A stretch of DNA of 64,000 nucleotides from Sediminibacillus dalangtanensis (GCF_017792025.1 NZ_CP046956.1:2170001-2234000), one strand, 5' to 3'. Counted from the stretch's first letter, positions 8,333-18,684 are shown. The notes: generated by a model from the letters alone, not told the origin. A program made the numbers and translations.

Positions 8333-9991
8333 CTATATTCCGTTGTATTCCCCGAATTCTTTTCGAAGTGTGTTACATATTTCCCCAACTGTGCAATATG
8401 CCTTCACAGCTTGTAAAATATACGGCATTAAATTGATGCCAGGATCGGCTGCAGCTGCTGCCAGCTTCTTCAGGCAACGATCTGCCTCCATTGGGTCGCG
8501 TTCCGTTCTGACTTGCTGCACTGCCTGTTTCTGGCTGGCTTCAAGTTCTTCATCCACCTTCAACAAATCCGGTTTTTGTTCTTCTTCTTCGACAAATTGA
8601 TTAAGACCGACTACTGTTTTCTCTCCTGATTCTATTTTCTTTTGGGTTTCATATGCTGCCTGACGGATTTCCCGCTGCATATAACCAGCTTCAACGGCTT
8701 GAACAGCACCGCCCAGCTTGTCGATTTTTTCAATATATTCCCATGCGCGTGACTCTATTTCATCTGTTAAGGACTCCACATAATAGGAACCACCTAAGGG
8801 ATCGATCGTATCGGCAGCACCGCTTTCGTTTGCAATGATTTGTTGCGTCCTTAATGCAATCCTTGCCGATTCCTCGGTAGGAAGGGATAGTGCCTCATCC
8901 CTTGAATTGGTATGAAGACTTTGCGTCCCACCCAAAACCGCTGAAAGCGCCTGCAACGCAACGCGGACAATATTGTTGTTTGCCTGTTGGGCAGTCAATG
9001 TCGAGCCGCCTGTCTGTGTGTGAAACCGCAGCTTCCAGCTAGTTGGCTCCTTAGCATGGTATCTTTCTTTCATGATTTTAGACCAAATCCGACGTGCTGC
9101 CCGGAATTTTGCTGCTTCCTCAAAGAATTGATTATGCGCGTTAAAGAAAAACGCAAGACGAGGTGCAAACTGATCGATATCAAGCCCGGAAGCTAAAGCT
9201 GCTTCTACATAAGCGATTCCGTTAGCAAGTGTAAAAGCAATTTCCTGGACTGCAGTAGACCCTGCCTCCCTTATATGATAACCCGAAATACTGATGGTAT
9301 TGAAGCGGGGAAGCTCCTCCTGGCAATAAGCAAATATATTAGTAATCAAGCGCATAGAGGGCTTGGGAGGAAAAATATAGGTTCCGCGCGCAATATATTC
9401 TTTTAAAATATCATTCTGAATGGTTCCCGTTAGCTGAGCCGGATCTACCCCTTGTTTTTCTCCCACTGCTATGTACATGCATAGCAATACAGAGGCTGGC
9501 GCATTGATCGTCATGGAAGTGCTTACTTTGTCTAGTGGAATCGAGTCAAACAGCGTTTCCATGTCATGCAATGAATCAATCGCAACACCCACTTTTCCGA
9601 CCTCCCCGTCAGCCATGCTATCATCGGAATCATAACCGATTTGTGTCGGAAGATCGAAAGCGACAGACAAACCGGTTTGCCCTTGTTCCAATAAATAACG
9701 AAACCGGTGATTGGTTTCCTGTGCTGAACCGAAACCAGCATACTGCCGCATTGTCCAATACCTGCTGCGATACATGGTCGGCTGAATTCCACGGGTATAA
9801 GGATATTGGCCGGGAAATCCTAGCGTTTCCTGATACTCTTCTTGTGGGTGCTTTGGTGTGTATAGTCGATGGATCGGGATACCGGAACTTGTTTCAAAAA
9901 CTTCCTGTCTTTCCGGATAGCGTTGAATCGTTTTTTTCACTGTTTTTTCCCACTCTTGTTTATTGGCAGAAAACTCTTGTTCCTTCCCCAT
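8333..9991 (-). CDS. methylmalonyl-CoA mutase large subunit (substrate-binding part)
   Basis: A 552-aa TIM-barrel subunit that isomerises methylmalonyl-CoA and succinyl-CoA through an adenosylcobalamin radical; the B12 domain is on the next gene. The family block [16 protein letters not shown] and [13 protein letters not shown] are present. Tyr84 (RQYAGF) and Arg202 (YIARGTY) correspond to the residues that select methylmalonyl-CoA; isobutyryl-CoA mutases carry Phe and Gln there. The start at 9991 follows AAGGAGG; the frame opens 11 codons earlier without a ribosome site. Propionyl-CoA from bkd-dependent Val and Ile breakdown is a likely source of substrate. Confidence 0.92.
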   Translation of the reverse strand: MGKEQEFSANKQEWEKTVKKTIQRYPERQEVFETSSGIPIHRLYTPKHPQEEYQETLGFPGQYPYTRGIQPTMYRSRYWTMRQYAGFGSAQETNHRFRYLLEQGQTGLSVAFDLPTQIGYDSDDSMADGEVGKVGVAIDSLHDMETLFDSIPLDKVSTSMTINAPASVLLCMYIAVGEKQGVDPAQLTGTIQNDILKEYIARGTYIFPPKPSMRLITNIFAYCQEELPRFNTISISGYHIREAGSTAVQEIAFTLANGIAYVEAALASGLDIDQFAPRLAFFFNAHNQFFEEAAKFRAARRIWSKIMKERYHAKEPTSWKLRFHTQTGGSTLTAQQANNNIVRVALQALSAVLGGTQSLHTNSRDEALSLPTEESARIALRTQQIIANESGAADTIDPLGGSYYVESLTDEIESRAWEYIEKIDKLGGAVQAVEAGYMQREIRQAAYETQKKIESGEKTVVGLNQFVEEEEQKPDLLKVDEELEASQKQAVQQVRTERDPMEADRCLKKLAAAAADPGINLMPYILQAVKAYCTVGEICNTLRKEFGEYNGI

Positions 9992-10167
9992 ACGAATCCT
10001 CCTTTGTCTCTCTATCCATACCATTCCGATACAGTTGATTTAAAAATCCTTTACGTTTCCTTCTATTATATATAAAATTGTTTGAATATTTAATTCCCAG
10101 GGGGCTTGTCCATTCTGCCCATTCGCGGTAAAATACAAGTAGCTACAGGGGTGAAGGAGGAAATGCA

Positions 10168-10305
10168 ATGGCTAAAAACAACATGGACCAAACAGTAAAA
10201 CGCAAACCGTCCAAACGGGAAAGACGGATCAAATTAGTTATATATATTATGATTATCGCCATGGTATTGTCAACGGTGACAATGGGATTGTCTATGTTTA
10301 TATAA
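10168..10305 (+). CDS. Prli42-like stressosome-associated membrane miniprotein
   Basis: A 45-aa ORF. It has a basic N-terminus (KRKPSKRERRIK) and one membrane helix, LVIYIMIIAMVLSTVTMGLSMFI. The helix fits the short conserved Prli42 pattern of Firmicutes, named from Listeria, where it tethers the stressosome to the membrane. AAGGAGG lies 7 bases before the ATG, and a terminator follows directly, so it is a compact monocistron. Function here is by family resemblance only. Confidence 0.8.
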   Translation: MAKNNMDQTVKRKPSKRERRIKLVIYIMIIAMVLSTVTMGLSMFI

Positions 10306-10368
10306 AAAAAGGGCTGGCACTGCATTATCTTTTTAAGATCATCAGTGACAGCCTTTTTCTTTTGCAAA
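10306..10368 (+). terminator. terminator after the Prli42-like gene, probably bidirectional
   Basis: AAAAAGGGCTGGCACTG pairs, with one mismatch, with CAGTGACAGCCTTTTT and ends in CTTTTTCTTTT. It also stands behind the convergent yqjA-like gene. Confidence 0.8.
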
Positions 10369-10372
10369 AAAA

Positions 10373-11323
10373 TCATACATCACTTGGTTTAAAGGTCTTT
10401 TTTAACACAAGGTATTGTTCGATTTCATATAGCAAACGGAACAAGTTCGCCCTCGTTTCAAACTCGATTCTAGTTTTTGGCAAATCATCCTTATCAAAGG
10501 TTTTACGCAATTCGCGCAAAGTTTCCAAATGAAGTTTTGCCGTATTACCGGGATGAACCGCTTCAGCCAGTTCATCAAAAAAATTAGCCATCCGATAGTT
10601 TTGTTCATACAGCCTGTCCATTTGACTGACAAGCGGGAGCATTCGGCGCAACAGTTCAAATTGTTTTCTCCGCATGATGAAATAATCAAAAAACGTATGC
10701 TTATCTCTTAATAAATGATTTTCAATATCCCGCGCAACCAGCCGTTCCGCCTTATTCAACAATTCATCGGTCTCGGTCAACTCCTTTCCCGTCCAGGTTT
10801 CACGGCCTTCCCGTAAGTATATGGCTATTTCTTTTAAAATGGTGCGGAAATTATCCTCGACTTTTTCCTGTAAATCAACCAAATTATTATCTAAGCTGGG
10901 CATATATAAATTCAAAAGGAGAGCCGTCCCGATTCCTATCACGATAAGAAAAAATTCATTCACCAATAAAGAAAAGGTTATCTCGCCGGAGCTGTACAAA
11001 TGCAAGATAATTACCGAGCTGGTCACAATTCCCGGGGTCAACTTCAATAGAACGGTTGTTGGGATAAATAAAACAAGCAAAATGCCGATGGCCAATGGAT
11101 GGAAGCCGATCGTTTCGAAAACGGCAAAAGAAAAAAGCATTGCCAGCAAGCATGCACCAAAACGGTGCCATGAGGTAAGCATCGAACGTTTACGTGTAGG
11201 CTGAATGCACAGTAAAGCAATAATTCCTGCGGAAACAAAGTTTTGAAGCTGAAGTAATTGAGCCAACCAAATTGCTATCGGTGTCCCGGTAGCTGTTTTT
11301 AAAGTTCGGTATCCTATTTTCAC
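10373..11323 (-). CDS. aromatic acid exporter family membrane protein (YqjA-like)
   Basis: A 316-aa protein. The first 150 or so residues hold about four hydrophobic helices (FVSAGIIALLCIQPTRKRS is the recognisable exporter-family motif), and the C-terminal half is a soluble helical DUF939-type domain. Family members resemble half of a FUSC-type efflux protein; substrates are not established. The start is GTG after AAGGAG. B. subtilis yqjA lies in the same neighbourhood, which supports orthology. Confidence 0.83.
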   Translation of the reverse strand: MKIGYRTLKTATGTPIAIWLAQLLQLQNFVSAGIIALLCIQPTRKRSMLTSWHRFGACLLAMLFSFAVFETIGFHPLAIGILLVLFIPTTVLLKLTPGIVTSSVIILHLYSSGEITFSLLVNEFFLIVIGIGTALLLNLYMPSLDNNLVDLQEKVEDNFRTILKEIAIYLREGRETWTGKELTETDELLNKAERLVARDIENHLLRDKHTFFDYFIMRRKQFELLRRMLPLVSQMDRLYEQNYRMANFFDELAEAVHPGNTAKLHLETLRELRKTFDKDDLPKTRIEFETRANLFRLLYEIEQYLVLKKTFKPSDV

Positions 11324-11365
11324 GCTGTATACTCCTTACTAGCTTTTTGAACAAGGATGAAGAGA

Positions 11366-11395
11366 GAAAAAAACCTTGTCACAGGCGTGGCAAGG
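11366..11395 (-). terminator. terminator of brxB
   Basis: CCTTGCCAC and GTGACAAGG flank a 4-base loop, with a TTTTTTTCTC tail on the minus strand. Confidence 0.8.
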
Positions 11396-11416
11396 TCATC
11401 ATATCTCTGTGTTTCA

Positions 11417-11848
11417 TTATATTTCTTCGCAATGTTCCTCAAAAATATGTTGAAGTTTTTCTACGACGTCTACCGGACCAAATCCTTCTATATCATGGCG
11501 TTCAACCATCGTGACGATTTTTCCGTCCTTTAGAAAGGCGAAAGAAGGGGATGATGGTGGATAACCTTCAAAATAACTTCTTGCTTGTTCGGTTGCTTCT
11601 TTGTCCTGTCCTGCAAAAACAGTAACCAGATGTTCGGGACGCTTGTCATAATGAATGGCATTGGCAGCTGCCGGACGAGCGACTCCACCTGCACATCCAC
11701 AAGTAGAATTTACCATAACAAGTGTTGTTCCTTTACGGTTCAAAGCTTGGTCCACCTCTTCTGGTGTAGTTAGCTCTTCATAACCTGCTTCTGTTATATC
11801 TTTTCGTGCCGAATTGACGACATCATCCATGAATAAATTGAAATCCAC
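11417..11848 (-). CDS. brxB: bacilliredoxin BrxB (YqiW)
   Basis: A 143-aa thioredoxin-like protein of the BrxA/BrxB (formerly UPF0403) family that removes bacillithiol from mixed disulfides. The active-site motif CGC is in [16 protein letters not shown]. Length is typical. The start is GTG, with AAGGAG 9 bases before. In B. subtilis yqiW lies beside bkd, as here. Together with fosB at 53 kb it indicates that the organism uses bacillithiol. Confidence 0.92.
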   Translation of the reverse strand: MDFNLFMDDVVNSARKDITEAGYEELTTPEEVDQALNRKGTTLVMVNSTCGCAGGVARPAAANAIHYDKRPEHLVTVFAGQDKEATEQARSYFEGYPPSSPSFAFLKDGKIVTMVERHDIEGFGPVDVVEKLQHIFEEHCEEI

Positions 11849-12042
11849 TCTCTATCCATCTCCTTAAAGTTAATATTACTGTACTCATCGTAACAAGAAT
11901 AATCCAGAGTTTCAATCAGACTGTTTAGACAAGGTTTCAAGCATCTTTTTTTGTTGCTGTTTTTTCATTACAACCTGCATGATTGCCAGTACCCCATATT
12001 TTTCAGTCATTTCAAATTAGCAAAGACATGTTCGTCAAAATT

Positions 12043-12279
12043 TCAGTCGTTTTCATACTGGTCTTGTTCCTTATTGTCTAGTTTCCCACTAACTGCAGGC
12101 TGCTTTCTTTTATACATGTTGATAACCAGGTCACCTACCCCCATGGCGATAAAACCATTCAAAACGCCAAATATCATGATAATGTTGCCTCCCCCAGTGA
12201 AAAATGACATAACCAGCACTGCGATACTATATACAGCAAAAATTAACCCTAATATGTATAAAATTCGTCCTACGATCAT
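12043..12279 (-). CDS. small membrane protein, unknown function
   Basis: A 78-aa protein with two predicted helices (IVGRILYILGLIFAVYSIAV and IIMIFGVLNGFIAMGVGDLV) and a charged tail KLDNKEQDQYEND. I do not recognise the family. The ATG at 12279 has AAGGAGAGG in front; a longer frame reaches 12336 but lacks a ribosome site. It stands alone between brxB and a stretch of remnants. Confidence 0.6.
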   Translation of the reverse strand: MIVGRILYILGLIFAVYSIAVLVMSFFTGGGNIIMIFGVLNGFIAMGVGDLVINMYKRKQPAVSGKLDNKEQDQYEND

Positions 12280-12426
12280 TTTCCCTCTCCTTTTATAACC
12301 ACTACTCGTTGATCGAGAGCCTCCTATATCTCCCATTCTATATGTTAGTTTACCATATCCATGAAGACTTTTTTATTTGTAGAAAAGCTATATCAAAAAA
12401 ATATTTCATCTTCTAAATGAGAAAGT

Positions 12427-12620
12427 GTGAAAAATTTTGATCCTGCTATGAATGCAGCGATGAAAGGTGTTTTCAAAACAGGCGAAAAACCAACAGAACG
12501 AAATAACGCCTATCAGTCATTTTTCATTTAGTAGAAGACGCATTTTCTGTTGAGCTTTTAAATGTCGACTTGTCAGTACCAAAGACTTATGAAGAAAATT
12601 TCTATGCATGCAATGATTAG
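12427..12620 (+). pseudogene. possible frameshifted remnant of an unknown protein
   Basis: Two adjacent short frames read like protein: NFDPAMNAAMKGVFKTGEKP (from GTG 12427, stop 12531), then in another frame VEDAFSVELLNVDLSVPKTY up to the stop at 12620. The codon usage looks coding and the second continues where the first stops. I cannot name the parent gene. This is the main content of the 545-base gap before bkdB. Confidence 0.35.
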
Positions 12621-12679
12621 ATAAGACCGATCGTTGTCGTTTTCATTTGATCATCCTCCTAATTCTTCTCTATGTTGTG

Positions 12680-12719
12680 AAGAAAAGAAAGAAAAGACCA
12701 AATCTGCTGCGATTTGGTC
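12680..12719 (-). terminator. terminator of the bkd operon
   Basis: GACCAAATC and GATTTGGTC enclose a 6-base loop (12696-12719). The minus strand then runs TTTTCTTTCTTTTC. Confidence 0.75.
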
Positions 12720-12825
12720 TGCAATTGTCTTGTGTTCGTTTCTCTGGTTTTACATTAAGAAAGAACTGCTTCGTTTGGTCTATTTTTTCTCAACCCGTTC
12801 CGCAGGAGATTAATGCTCAAGTAAA

Positions 12826-14097
12826 TTAATAAATCGGTGTATTTTCACTCGATGTATTTTCTAAGATTTCTTTCAAACGGGCCAGGAACTGTCCACAAAT
12901 CAATCCATCTAAAACACGGTGATCGAGCGATAGACAAAGATTGACCATATCTTTTGCCGCAAACATGTCATCAATAATCACTGGGCGTTTGACAATGGAT
13001 TCAACCTGCAGGATAGCAGCCTGCGGGTAATTGATGACTCCCATTGATTGGACGGAACCAAACGACCCGGTATTGTTAACGGTGAACGTTCCACCTTCCA
13101 TATCCTGGGCAGTCAGTTTTCCGTTTCTCGCTTTGCTGGCCAGAGCGTGTATATCCTTGGCGATTCCTTTGATGCTTTTCTCATCAGCAGCTTTTATTAC
13201 AGGTACAAATAATTCTTGTTCTTTAGCGACTGCAATCGATATATTCACATCTTTATGCTGAATAATTTTATCGCCGGCCCAAGAGCTGTTAAGCTGCGGA
13301 AATTCCTTCAGTGCTTTTGAAACAGCCTTCACAAAAAAAGCAAAGAATGTGAGACCGAAGCCTTCTTCCTGTTTAAATTGGTCTTTTACGGAATTTCGGT
13401 ATTTTACCAGGTCTGTTACATCAACTTCGACCATCATCCAAGCATGGGGAATTTCCGTTTTGGCTTTCACCATATTATTGGCTATTGCCTTGCGTACCCC
13501 GGTTACCGGAATTTCCTTCGCACCAATGCTAGTATGTACTGGTTGCTTCGTTTCCGGTGCCTTACTATCGACTCTTGCATTTTCAGAAGGCTCGTTATTT
13601 TCAACGATTGTTTCTTTCTGCTTGGACGGACCACCAGAAGCGATGATCTTTTCAATATCTTTTCGAGTGATTCTTCCGCCTTTTCCGCTTCCTTCCACCT
13701 GATCAAGCTGGATATTGTTTTCCTGAGCAAGCCGCATGACCGCCGGAGAGTATCTTTTTTTCATCGATGATTCTTCCGTCTTCGGTTCAGGAGCATCTGT
13801 GTTACCTGTTGCATTTGTGTTCGCTTCTTCAGCTGCAGGCGCGCTGCTCTCCCCGCCTGCTACTTCGATATAACACATTAAATCACCAACAGCTACCGTA
13901 TCGCCTTCTTCTGCCGCAATTTCCGTCAAGGTACCTGTAAAGGATGAAGGCACTTCTGCATTTACTTTATCTGTCATTACTTCCGCAATCGGATCGTACT
14001 TATTGACTTGATCGCCAGGCTTTACGAGCCATTGGCTTATTGTTCCTTCTGTCACACTTTCACCAAGCTGAGGCATATTGATTTTTTCTATGGACAC
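12826..14097 (-). CDS. bkdB: branched-chain 2-oxo acid dehydrogenase E2, lipoamide acyltransferase
   Basis: A 423-aa core protein of the branched-chain keto acid dehydrogenase complex. The lipoyl domain (1-78) has the target lysine in MTDKVNAEVPS; an Ala/Pro/Glu-rich linker follows, then the E1/E3-binding domain (YSPAVMRLAQENNIQLDQVEG) and the acyltransferase domain ending with the catalytic SLDHRVLDG. It transfers the branched acyl group to CoA. The start is GTG after GGAGGG. It is the last gene of the operon, 18 bases after bkdAB. Confidence 0.95.
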   Translation of the reverse strand: MSIEKINMPQLGESVTEGTISQWLVKPGDQVNKYDPIAEVMTDKVNAEVPSSFTGTLTEIAAEEGDTVAVGDLMCYIEVAGGESSAPAAEEANTNATGNTDAPEPKTEESSMKKRYSPAVMRLAQENNIQLDQVEGSGKGGRITRKDIEKIIASGGPSKQKETIVENNEPSENARVDSKAPETKQPVHTSIGAKEIPVTGVRKAIANNMVKAKTEIPHAWMMVEVDVTDLVKYRNSVKDQFKQEEGFGLTFFAFFVKAVSKALKEFPQLNSSWAGDKIIQHKDVNISIAVAKEQELFVPVIKAADEKSIKGIAKDIHALASKARNGKLTAQDMEGGTFTVNNTGSFGSVQSMGVINYPQAAILQVESIVKRPVIIDDMFAAKDMVNLCLSLDHRVLDGLICGQFLARLKEILENTSSENTPIY

Positions 14098-14115
14098 AGC
14101 GTTCCCTCCTCGTCA

Positions 14116-15099
14116 TTAAAATTCTGCCAGTTCACGCATTGCTTTTTCCACCTTATCCGGATTGACCATAAAGTGTTTTTCCATGGTGGGGGCATACGGC
14201 ATTGCCGGTACCTCCGGTCCAGCCAAGCGCTGAATCGGTGCATCTAACTCAAACAAGCATTCTTCAGCGATGATTGCAGCGACTTCTCCGATAATGCTTC
14301 CTTCTTTGTTGTCCTCGGTAAGCAATAGCACTTTACCTGTTTTTGATGCTGCTTCTATAATCGCTTCCCGGTCAAGCGGGTAAACGGTCCGGAGATCCAA
14401 AATATGTGCATCGATTCCTTCCTGCTCCAGCTTTTCCGCTGCCTGTAGTGCGAAATGGACACACAATCCATAGGTTATCACCGTAATATCTGATCCGTTT
14501 CTTTTTACATCGGCTTTTCCCAATGGAAGGGTATAATCTTCATCCGGAACTTCCCCTTTAATCAGGCGGTAAGCGCGTTTGTGTTCGAAAAACAGGACTG
14601 GATCATCGTCGCGGATGGCAGCTTTTAACAACCCTTTGACATCGTAAGGAGTGGACGGCATAACAATTTTCAAACCAGGTTGATTGGCAAATACTGCTTC
14701 TATGGACTGTGAATGGTACAACGCTCCATGAACTCCTCCGCCATACGGCGCCCGGATTGTAATCGGACAATCCCAATCGTTATTTGAACGATACCTGATT
14801 TTTGCTGCTTCAGATATAATCTGGTTAACTGCTGGCATGATGAAGTCAGCAAACTGCATCTCAGCTACCGGTCGCATGCCATACATCGCTGCACCGATTC
14901 CTACACCTGCGATAGCTGATTCTGCAAGCGGGGTATCCAGCACCCTTGCTTCTCCAAATTTTTCATAAAGTCCATCCGTGGCACGGAAAACTCCGCCTCT
15001 TTTACCGACATCTTCCCCAAGGACAAATACTTTTTGGTCCCGTTCCATCTCTTCTGACAAAGCCTGCGTCACTGCTTGTATATAAGACTTTACCGGCAT
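14116..15099 (-). CDS. bkdAB: branched-chain 2-oxo acid dehydrogenase E1 beta
   Basis: A 327-aa transketolase-like beta subunit that, with BkdAA, decarboxylates the keto acids of Leu, Ile and Val on thiamine diphosphate. VFVLGEDVGKRGGVFRATDG and the PLAESAIAGVGIGAAMYGMRPVAE region are characteristic. The ATG at 15099 follows GAGGAGG; a GTG five codons upstream is inside that ribosome site and is not used. The 5' end of the frame overlaps the bkdAA stop region, consistent with coupled translation. Confidence 0.95.
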   Translation of the reverse strand: MPVKSYIQAVTQALSEEMERDQKVFVLGEDVGKRGGVFRATDGLYEKFGEARVLDTPLAESAIAGVGIGAAMYGMRPVAEMQFADFIMPAVNQIISEAAKIRYRSNNDWDCPITIRAPYGGGVHGALYHSQSIEAVFANQPGLKIVMPSTPYDVKGLLKAAIRDDDPVLFFEHKRAYRLIKGEVPDEDYTLPLGKADVKRNGSDITVITYGLCVHFALQAAEKLEQEGIDAHILDLRTVYPLDREAIIEAASKTGKVLLLTEDNKEGSIIGEVAAIIAEECLFELDAPIQRLAGPEVPAMPYAPTMEKHFMVNPDKVEKAMRELAEF

Positions 15100-15110
15100 A
15101 AAAACCCTCC

Positions 15111-16103
15111 TCACTCTGCATAAACATAATTAAAAATCGTTTCCGGATCAGCATAAGCTGCATTTTCAGCATAATCTGTCGCTTCATTAACCAAACTCAT
15201 GATTTCATTCTGCATTTCCTGCTCTTTTTCTTCTGTCAAAATGCCGAGTTCCCGCAAGTAAGCTGAAAATGTATGAATGGAATCCTCTTGACGAGCCGCC
15301 TCCACTTCTTCCTTTTGACGATAGGTACGATCATCATCATCACTGGAATGTGCCGTCAGCCTGTAAGAAACAGCTTCGATCAAACTTGGACCTTCTCCAC
15401 GTCTTCCCCTGTCGGCTGCCTGTTTGACTGCTTCATAAACTGCCAACGGGTCGTTGCCGTCAACCGTGAAACCCGGCATGCCATATCCTTGCGCACGGTC
15501 GGAGACTTTTTCACAGGCAAGCTGTTTGCTTACTGGAACAGATATCGCATATTTGTTGTTTTCCACCATGAAGATTACCGGCAATTTATGGACCCCTGCA
15601 AAATTCGCTCCTTCATGAAAGTCCCCTTGGTTGGACGAACCTTCGCCAAAAGTTACCAGACTGACAAAATCCTTTTCTTCCATTTTCCCTGCAAGAGCTA
15701 TTCCGACAGCATGCGGAACTTGTGTCGTCACAGGTGAAGAGCCTGTAACGATTCGATTCTTCTTCTGTCCAAAATGACCCGGCATTTGTCTACCACCGGA
15801 ATTTGGATCTTCCGCTTTGGCAAATCCGGATAACATCAATTCTTTTGCAGTCATCCCGAATGCAAGAACCACACCCATATCCCGGTAATAAGGAAGCGCA
15901 TAGTCCTTCGTACGATCCAATGCAAAAGCTGCGCCAACCTGTGCTGCTTCTTGTCCCTGGCAAGATATGACAAATGGAATTTTCCCGGCACGGTTCAGCA
16001 GCCACATGCGCTCATCAATTCTTCTAGCCAAAAGCATCGTACGGTACATGTCAAGTACCTGTTCATCACTTAAACCAAGTTTATCATGTCTATTTTCTGT
16101 CAC
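15111..16103 (-). CDS. bkdAA: branched-chain 2-oxo acid dehydrogenase E1 alpha
   Basis: A 330-aa alpha subunit. The thiamine diphosphate motif GEGSSNQGDFHEGANFAGVHKLPVIFMVENN is visible, with the usual GDG replaced by GEG, as is common in this subfamily. SSDDDDRTYR is the phosphorylation-loop region of eukaryotic homologues but with no kinase context here. The start is GTG after GGAGGG. It sits between lpdV and bkdAB in the standard bkd order. Confidence 0.95.
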   Translation of the reverse strand: MTENRHDKLGLSDEQVLDMYRTMLLARRIDERMWLLNRAGKIPFVISCQGQEAAQVGAAFALDRTKDYALPYYRDMGVVLAFGMTAKELMLSGFAKAEDPNSGGRQMPGHFGQKKNRIVTGSSPVTTQVPHAVGIALAGKMEEKDFVSLVTFGEGSSNQGDFHEGANFAGVHKLPVIFMVENNKYAISVPVSKQLACEKVSDRAQGYGMPGFTVDGNDPLAVYEAVKQAADRGRRGEGPSLIEAVSYRLTAHSSDDDDRTYRQKEEVEAARQEDSIHTFSAYLRELGILTEEKEQEMQNEIMSLVNEATDYAENAAYADPETIFNYVYAE

Positions 16104-16122
16104 TGTTTACCCTCCTTGCTAT

Positions 16123-17547
16123 TTATCCATGTATTTGCTTTCCGTCCACAGCCAATGCCGCTTCACCAATTGCTTCTGATAAAGTTGGATGTGGATGGAT
16201 GGTTTCCCCGATTTCCCACGGAGTGGCATCTAGTACTTTTGCCAATCCTGCTTCTGAAATCATATCTGTTACATGAGGGCCAATCATATGGATACCAAGA
16301 ATATCATCGGTTTCTTTGTCGGCTATAACCTTGACAAAACCCGCAGATTCGCCGTGAACCAATGCTTTTCCGATAGCCGTGAATGGCATCTTGCCGGTTT
16401 TCACCTGATATCCTTTTTCTGTCGCTTCCGTTTCAGTCAAGCCAACACTAGCAGCTTCCGGACTGGAGTACACACAGGAAGGGATTTCCTCATAGCGAAT
16501 CGGTTCCGGTTTCTGATCAGCCATATGTTCGACTGCCTTTATCCCTTCATGAGAAGCCACGTGAGCAAGCTGCATGCCACCTATAACGTCCCCGATTGCA
16601 TAGATGTGAGATTCTTTGGTTTGATAAGCCTCGTTTACTTGAATTACGCCTCGTTCATTGACGACAATATCCGTATTTTCTAGTCCAATGTTTGCTACAT
16701 TGGCTTCTCTCCCAACCGATACAAGCATTTTGTCAGCAGAGAAAGTTTTCTGCTCTCCGTTGATTTCAGCAGTGATTTCAATCCCGGTCTCTTTGCGGAG
16801 GGATTCCGGCGCCACTTTCGCTCCCGTATGAATCGTTATGTTTTTCTGCTTGAGGTGGCGGGCCATTTCCTTAGCCACATCCTTATCCTCCGTAGGCAAA
16901 ATTCTATCCATGTATTCGATTACATCGACCTTTACTCCAAAGTCAGCCAGCATCGATGCCCATTCAATTCCGATGACTCCCCCGCCGACTATGACTATCG
17001 AAGCAGGCAGTTCTTCCATCTCCAACGCATGGTCAGATGACATCACCAAATCACCATCCAGCTTTAATCCAGGCAATGTTTTCGGTTTAGATCCGGTGGC
17101 GATGATTACGTTTTTCGGTACCAACATTTCGTTTTCGTCCCCATTTTCGAATTCAACTGAAACCGTGCCTGCAGTTGGAGAGAAAATAGATGGACCTAAT
17201 ATTCTGCCTGTCCCTTCATAAACGTCGATTTTCCCTTTTTTCATCAGTCCCTGAACACCCTTATGTAATGTATCGATAATATTCTGTTTGCGTTCTTGGA
17301 CTTTCAAAAAGTTGATGACAGGTTCAGAAACGCTTACCCCGTACTTATCCGCTTCTTTTGCTTGCCGGAAAATCTCCGCACTCCGCAGCAGTGCTTTCGA
17401 TGGGATACAGCCTTGATGAAGACATGTTCCACCCAGCTTTCCTTTTTCTACGACAGCAGTTTTCAAACCGAGTTGGGAAGCCCGGATAGCAGCTACATAA
17501 CCGCCAGTACCACCGCCGATAATTACTAGATCGTAATCTTGTGCCAT
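16123..17547 (-). CDS. lpdV: dihydrolipoyl dehydrogenase of the bkd complex (E3)
   Basis: A 474-aa FAD disulfide reductase that reoxidises the lipoamide on BkdB with NAD+. It has the FAD motif IIGGGTGGYVAAI, the redox pair in GGTCLHQGCIPSK, the NAD fold IVGGGVIGIEWAS, and the C-terminal HPHPTLSEAIGEA with the active-site His-Glu. AAAGGAG precedes the ATG. Location inside bkd marks it as the LpdV type and not the pyruvate dehydrogenase PdhD. Confidence 0.95.
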   Translation of the reverse strand: MAQDYDLVIIGGGTGGYVAAIRASQLGLKTAVVEKGKLGGTCLHQGCIPSKALLRSAEIFRQAKEADKYGVSVSEPVINFLKVQERKQNIIDTLHKGVQGLMKKGKIDVYEGTGRILGPSIFSPTAGTVSVEFENGDENEMLVPKNVIIATGSKPKTLPGLKLDGDLVMSSDHALEMEELPASIVIVGGGVIGIEWASMLADFGVKVDVIEYMDRILPTEDKDVAKEMARHLKQKNITIHTGAKVAPESLRKETGIEITAEINGEQKTFSADKMLVSVGREANVANIGLENTDIVVNERGVIQVNEAYQTKESHIYAIGDVIGGMQLAHVASHEGIKAVEHMADQKPEPIRYEEIPSCVYSSPEAASVGLTETEATEKGYQVKTGKMPFTAIGKALVHGESAGFVKVIADKETDDILGIHMIGPHVTDMISEAGLAKVLDATPWEIGETIHPHPTLSEAIGEAALAVDGKQIHG

Positions 17548-17563
17548 AAACTCACTCCTTTAT

Positions 17564-18652
17564 TTATACAGGATTGGGATATTCTTTCGGTTCTTCTTCT
17601 CCAGCCAGCACACGTATTGTCCCTTCTGCAAGTGCTTGCAGTTCATTTTCTCCGGGATACACCAGGACATCGGCAATCCAATTAACCCGTTCGGCAATCA
17701 TCTCGACAAATGTTTTCCCATAAGCCAGGCCACCGGTGAGTACAATGCCATCAACCTTGCCGTTTAACACGACTGCCATAGAACCAATCTCTTTGGTCAC
17801 TTGATAAGCCATTGCCTGATAAACGGCAAGGGCCTGCTCGTCACCACTCTCAATCCTTCGCTCTACTTCCTGAGCGTCATTGGTTTGCAAATAACCGACT
17901 AAGCCGCCTTTACCTACAATTTTCTCCATAACCTCATCCCGGTAAAACTGTCCGGAAAAACACATCGAGATCAAATCGCCTGCAGGGACCGTACCCGCTC
18001 TTTCTGGGGAAAACGGTCCATCCCCATGCAAGCCATTGTTGACATCAACGACACGGCCGCAATCATGGGCACCAACGGTTATACCACCGCCCATGTGTGC
18101 GACGATCAAGCGTAATTGTCGGTAAGGTTGATTCAGTTCAAGGGCAGCCCGCCTGGCAACAGCTTTCTGATTGAGCGCATGAAAAATGCTTTTTCTGGGA
18201 ATATCCGGAACACCTGAGTACCTGGCGATTTCCGCCAATTCGTCCACTACCACAGGGTCGACGATAAAAGCATGGATGTTCAAACCCGATGCTATTTCGT
18301 ATGCCAAAATTCCTCCAAGGTTGGAAGCATGCTCCCCATTATACCCCATGCGTAAATCCTGCAGCATCTCCTCGTTGACCAAATAGGTTCCGCCTTCAAT
18401 GGGACGTAGCAATCCACCCCGCCCACAAACGGCGTCCAACTTGGAAATATTGATTCCCTCCTGGTGAAGCTGTTCTAAAATGACCGCTTTTCGAAAAGCG
18501 TATTGATCGATAACCCGCTGAAATTGCCCAATCTCCTCAGCGGAATGCCTAATTGTTTTCTCAAACAAACATTGATCATTATCGAAAACCCCGATTTTAG
18601 TAGAAGTCGAACCAGGATTAATAACTAACACTCGATGAACTTGTAACACCAT
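17564..18652 (-). CDS. buk: butyrate / branched-chain acid kinase
   Basis: A 362-aa ASKHA-fold acid kinase. N-terminal [16 protein letters not shown] is the phosphate loop, [21 protein letters not shown] the central motif and [11 protein letters not shown] the adenosine-binding region. With Ptb it converts branched acyl-CoA through acyl phosphate to the free acid plus ATP. It lies between bcd and lpdV. Confidence 0.95.
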   Translation of the reverse strand: MVLQVHRVLVINPGSTSTKIGVFDNDQCLFEKTIRHSAEEIGQFQRVIDQYAFRKAVILEQLHQEGINISKLDAVCGRGGLLRPIEGGTYLVNEEMLQDLRMGYNGEHASNLGGILAYEIASGLNIHAFIVDPVVVDELAEIARYSGVPDIPRKSIFHALNQKAVARRAALELNQPYRQLRLIVAHMGGGITVGAHDCGRVVDVNNGLHGDGPFSPERAGTVPAGDLISMCFSGQFYRDEVMEKIVGKGGLVGYLQTNDAQEVERRIESGDEQALAVYQAMAYQVTKEIGSMAVVLNGKVDGIVLTGGLAYGKTFVEMIAERVNWIADVLVYPGENELQALAEGTIRVLAGEEEPKEYPNPV

Positions 18653-18684
18653 TTCGAACCCCCGTCGTTAATCTTGCCGTGTCA

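Noticed and set aside
8333..9991. Isobutyryl-CoA mutase instead of methylmalonyl-CoA mutase
   Set aside because: The split architecture fits both, but Tyr84 and Arg202 match methylmalonyl-CoA specificity and not Phe/Gln.
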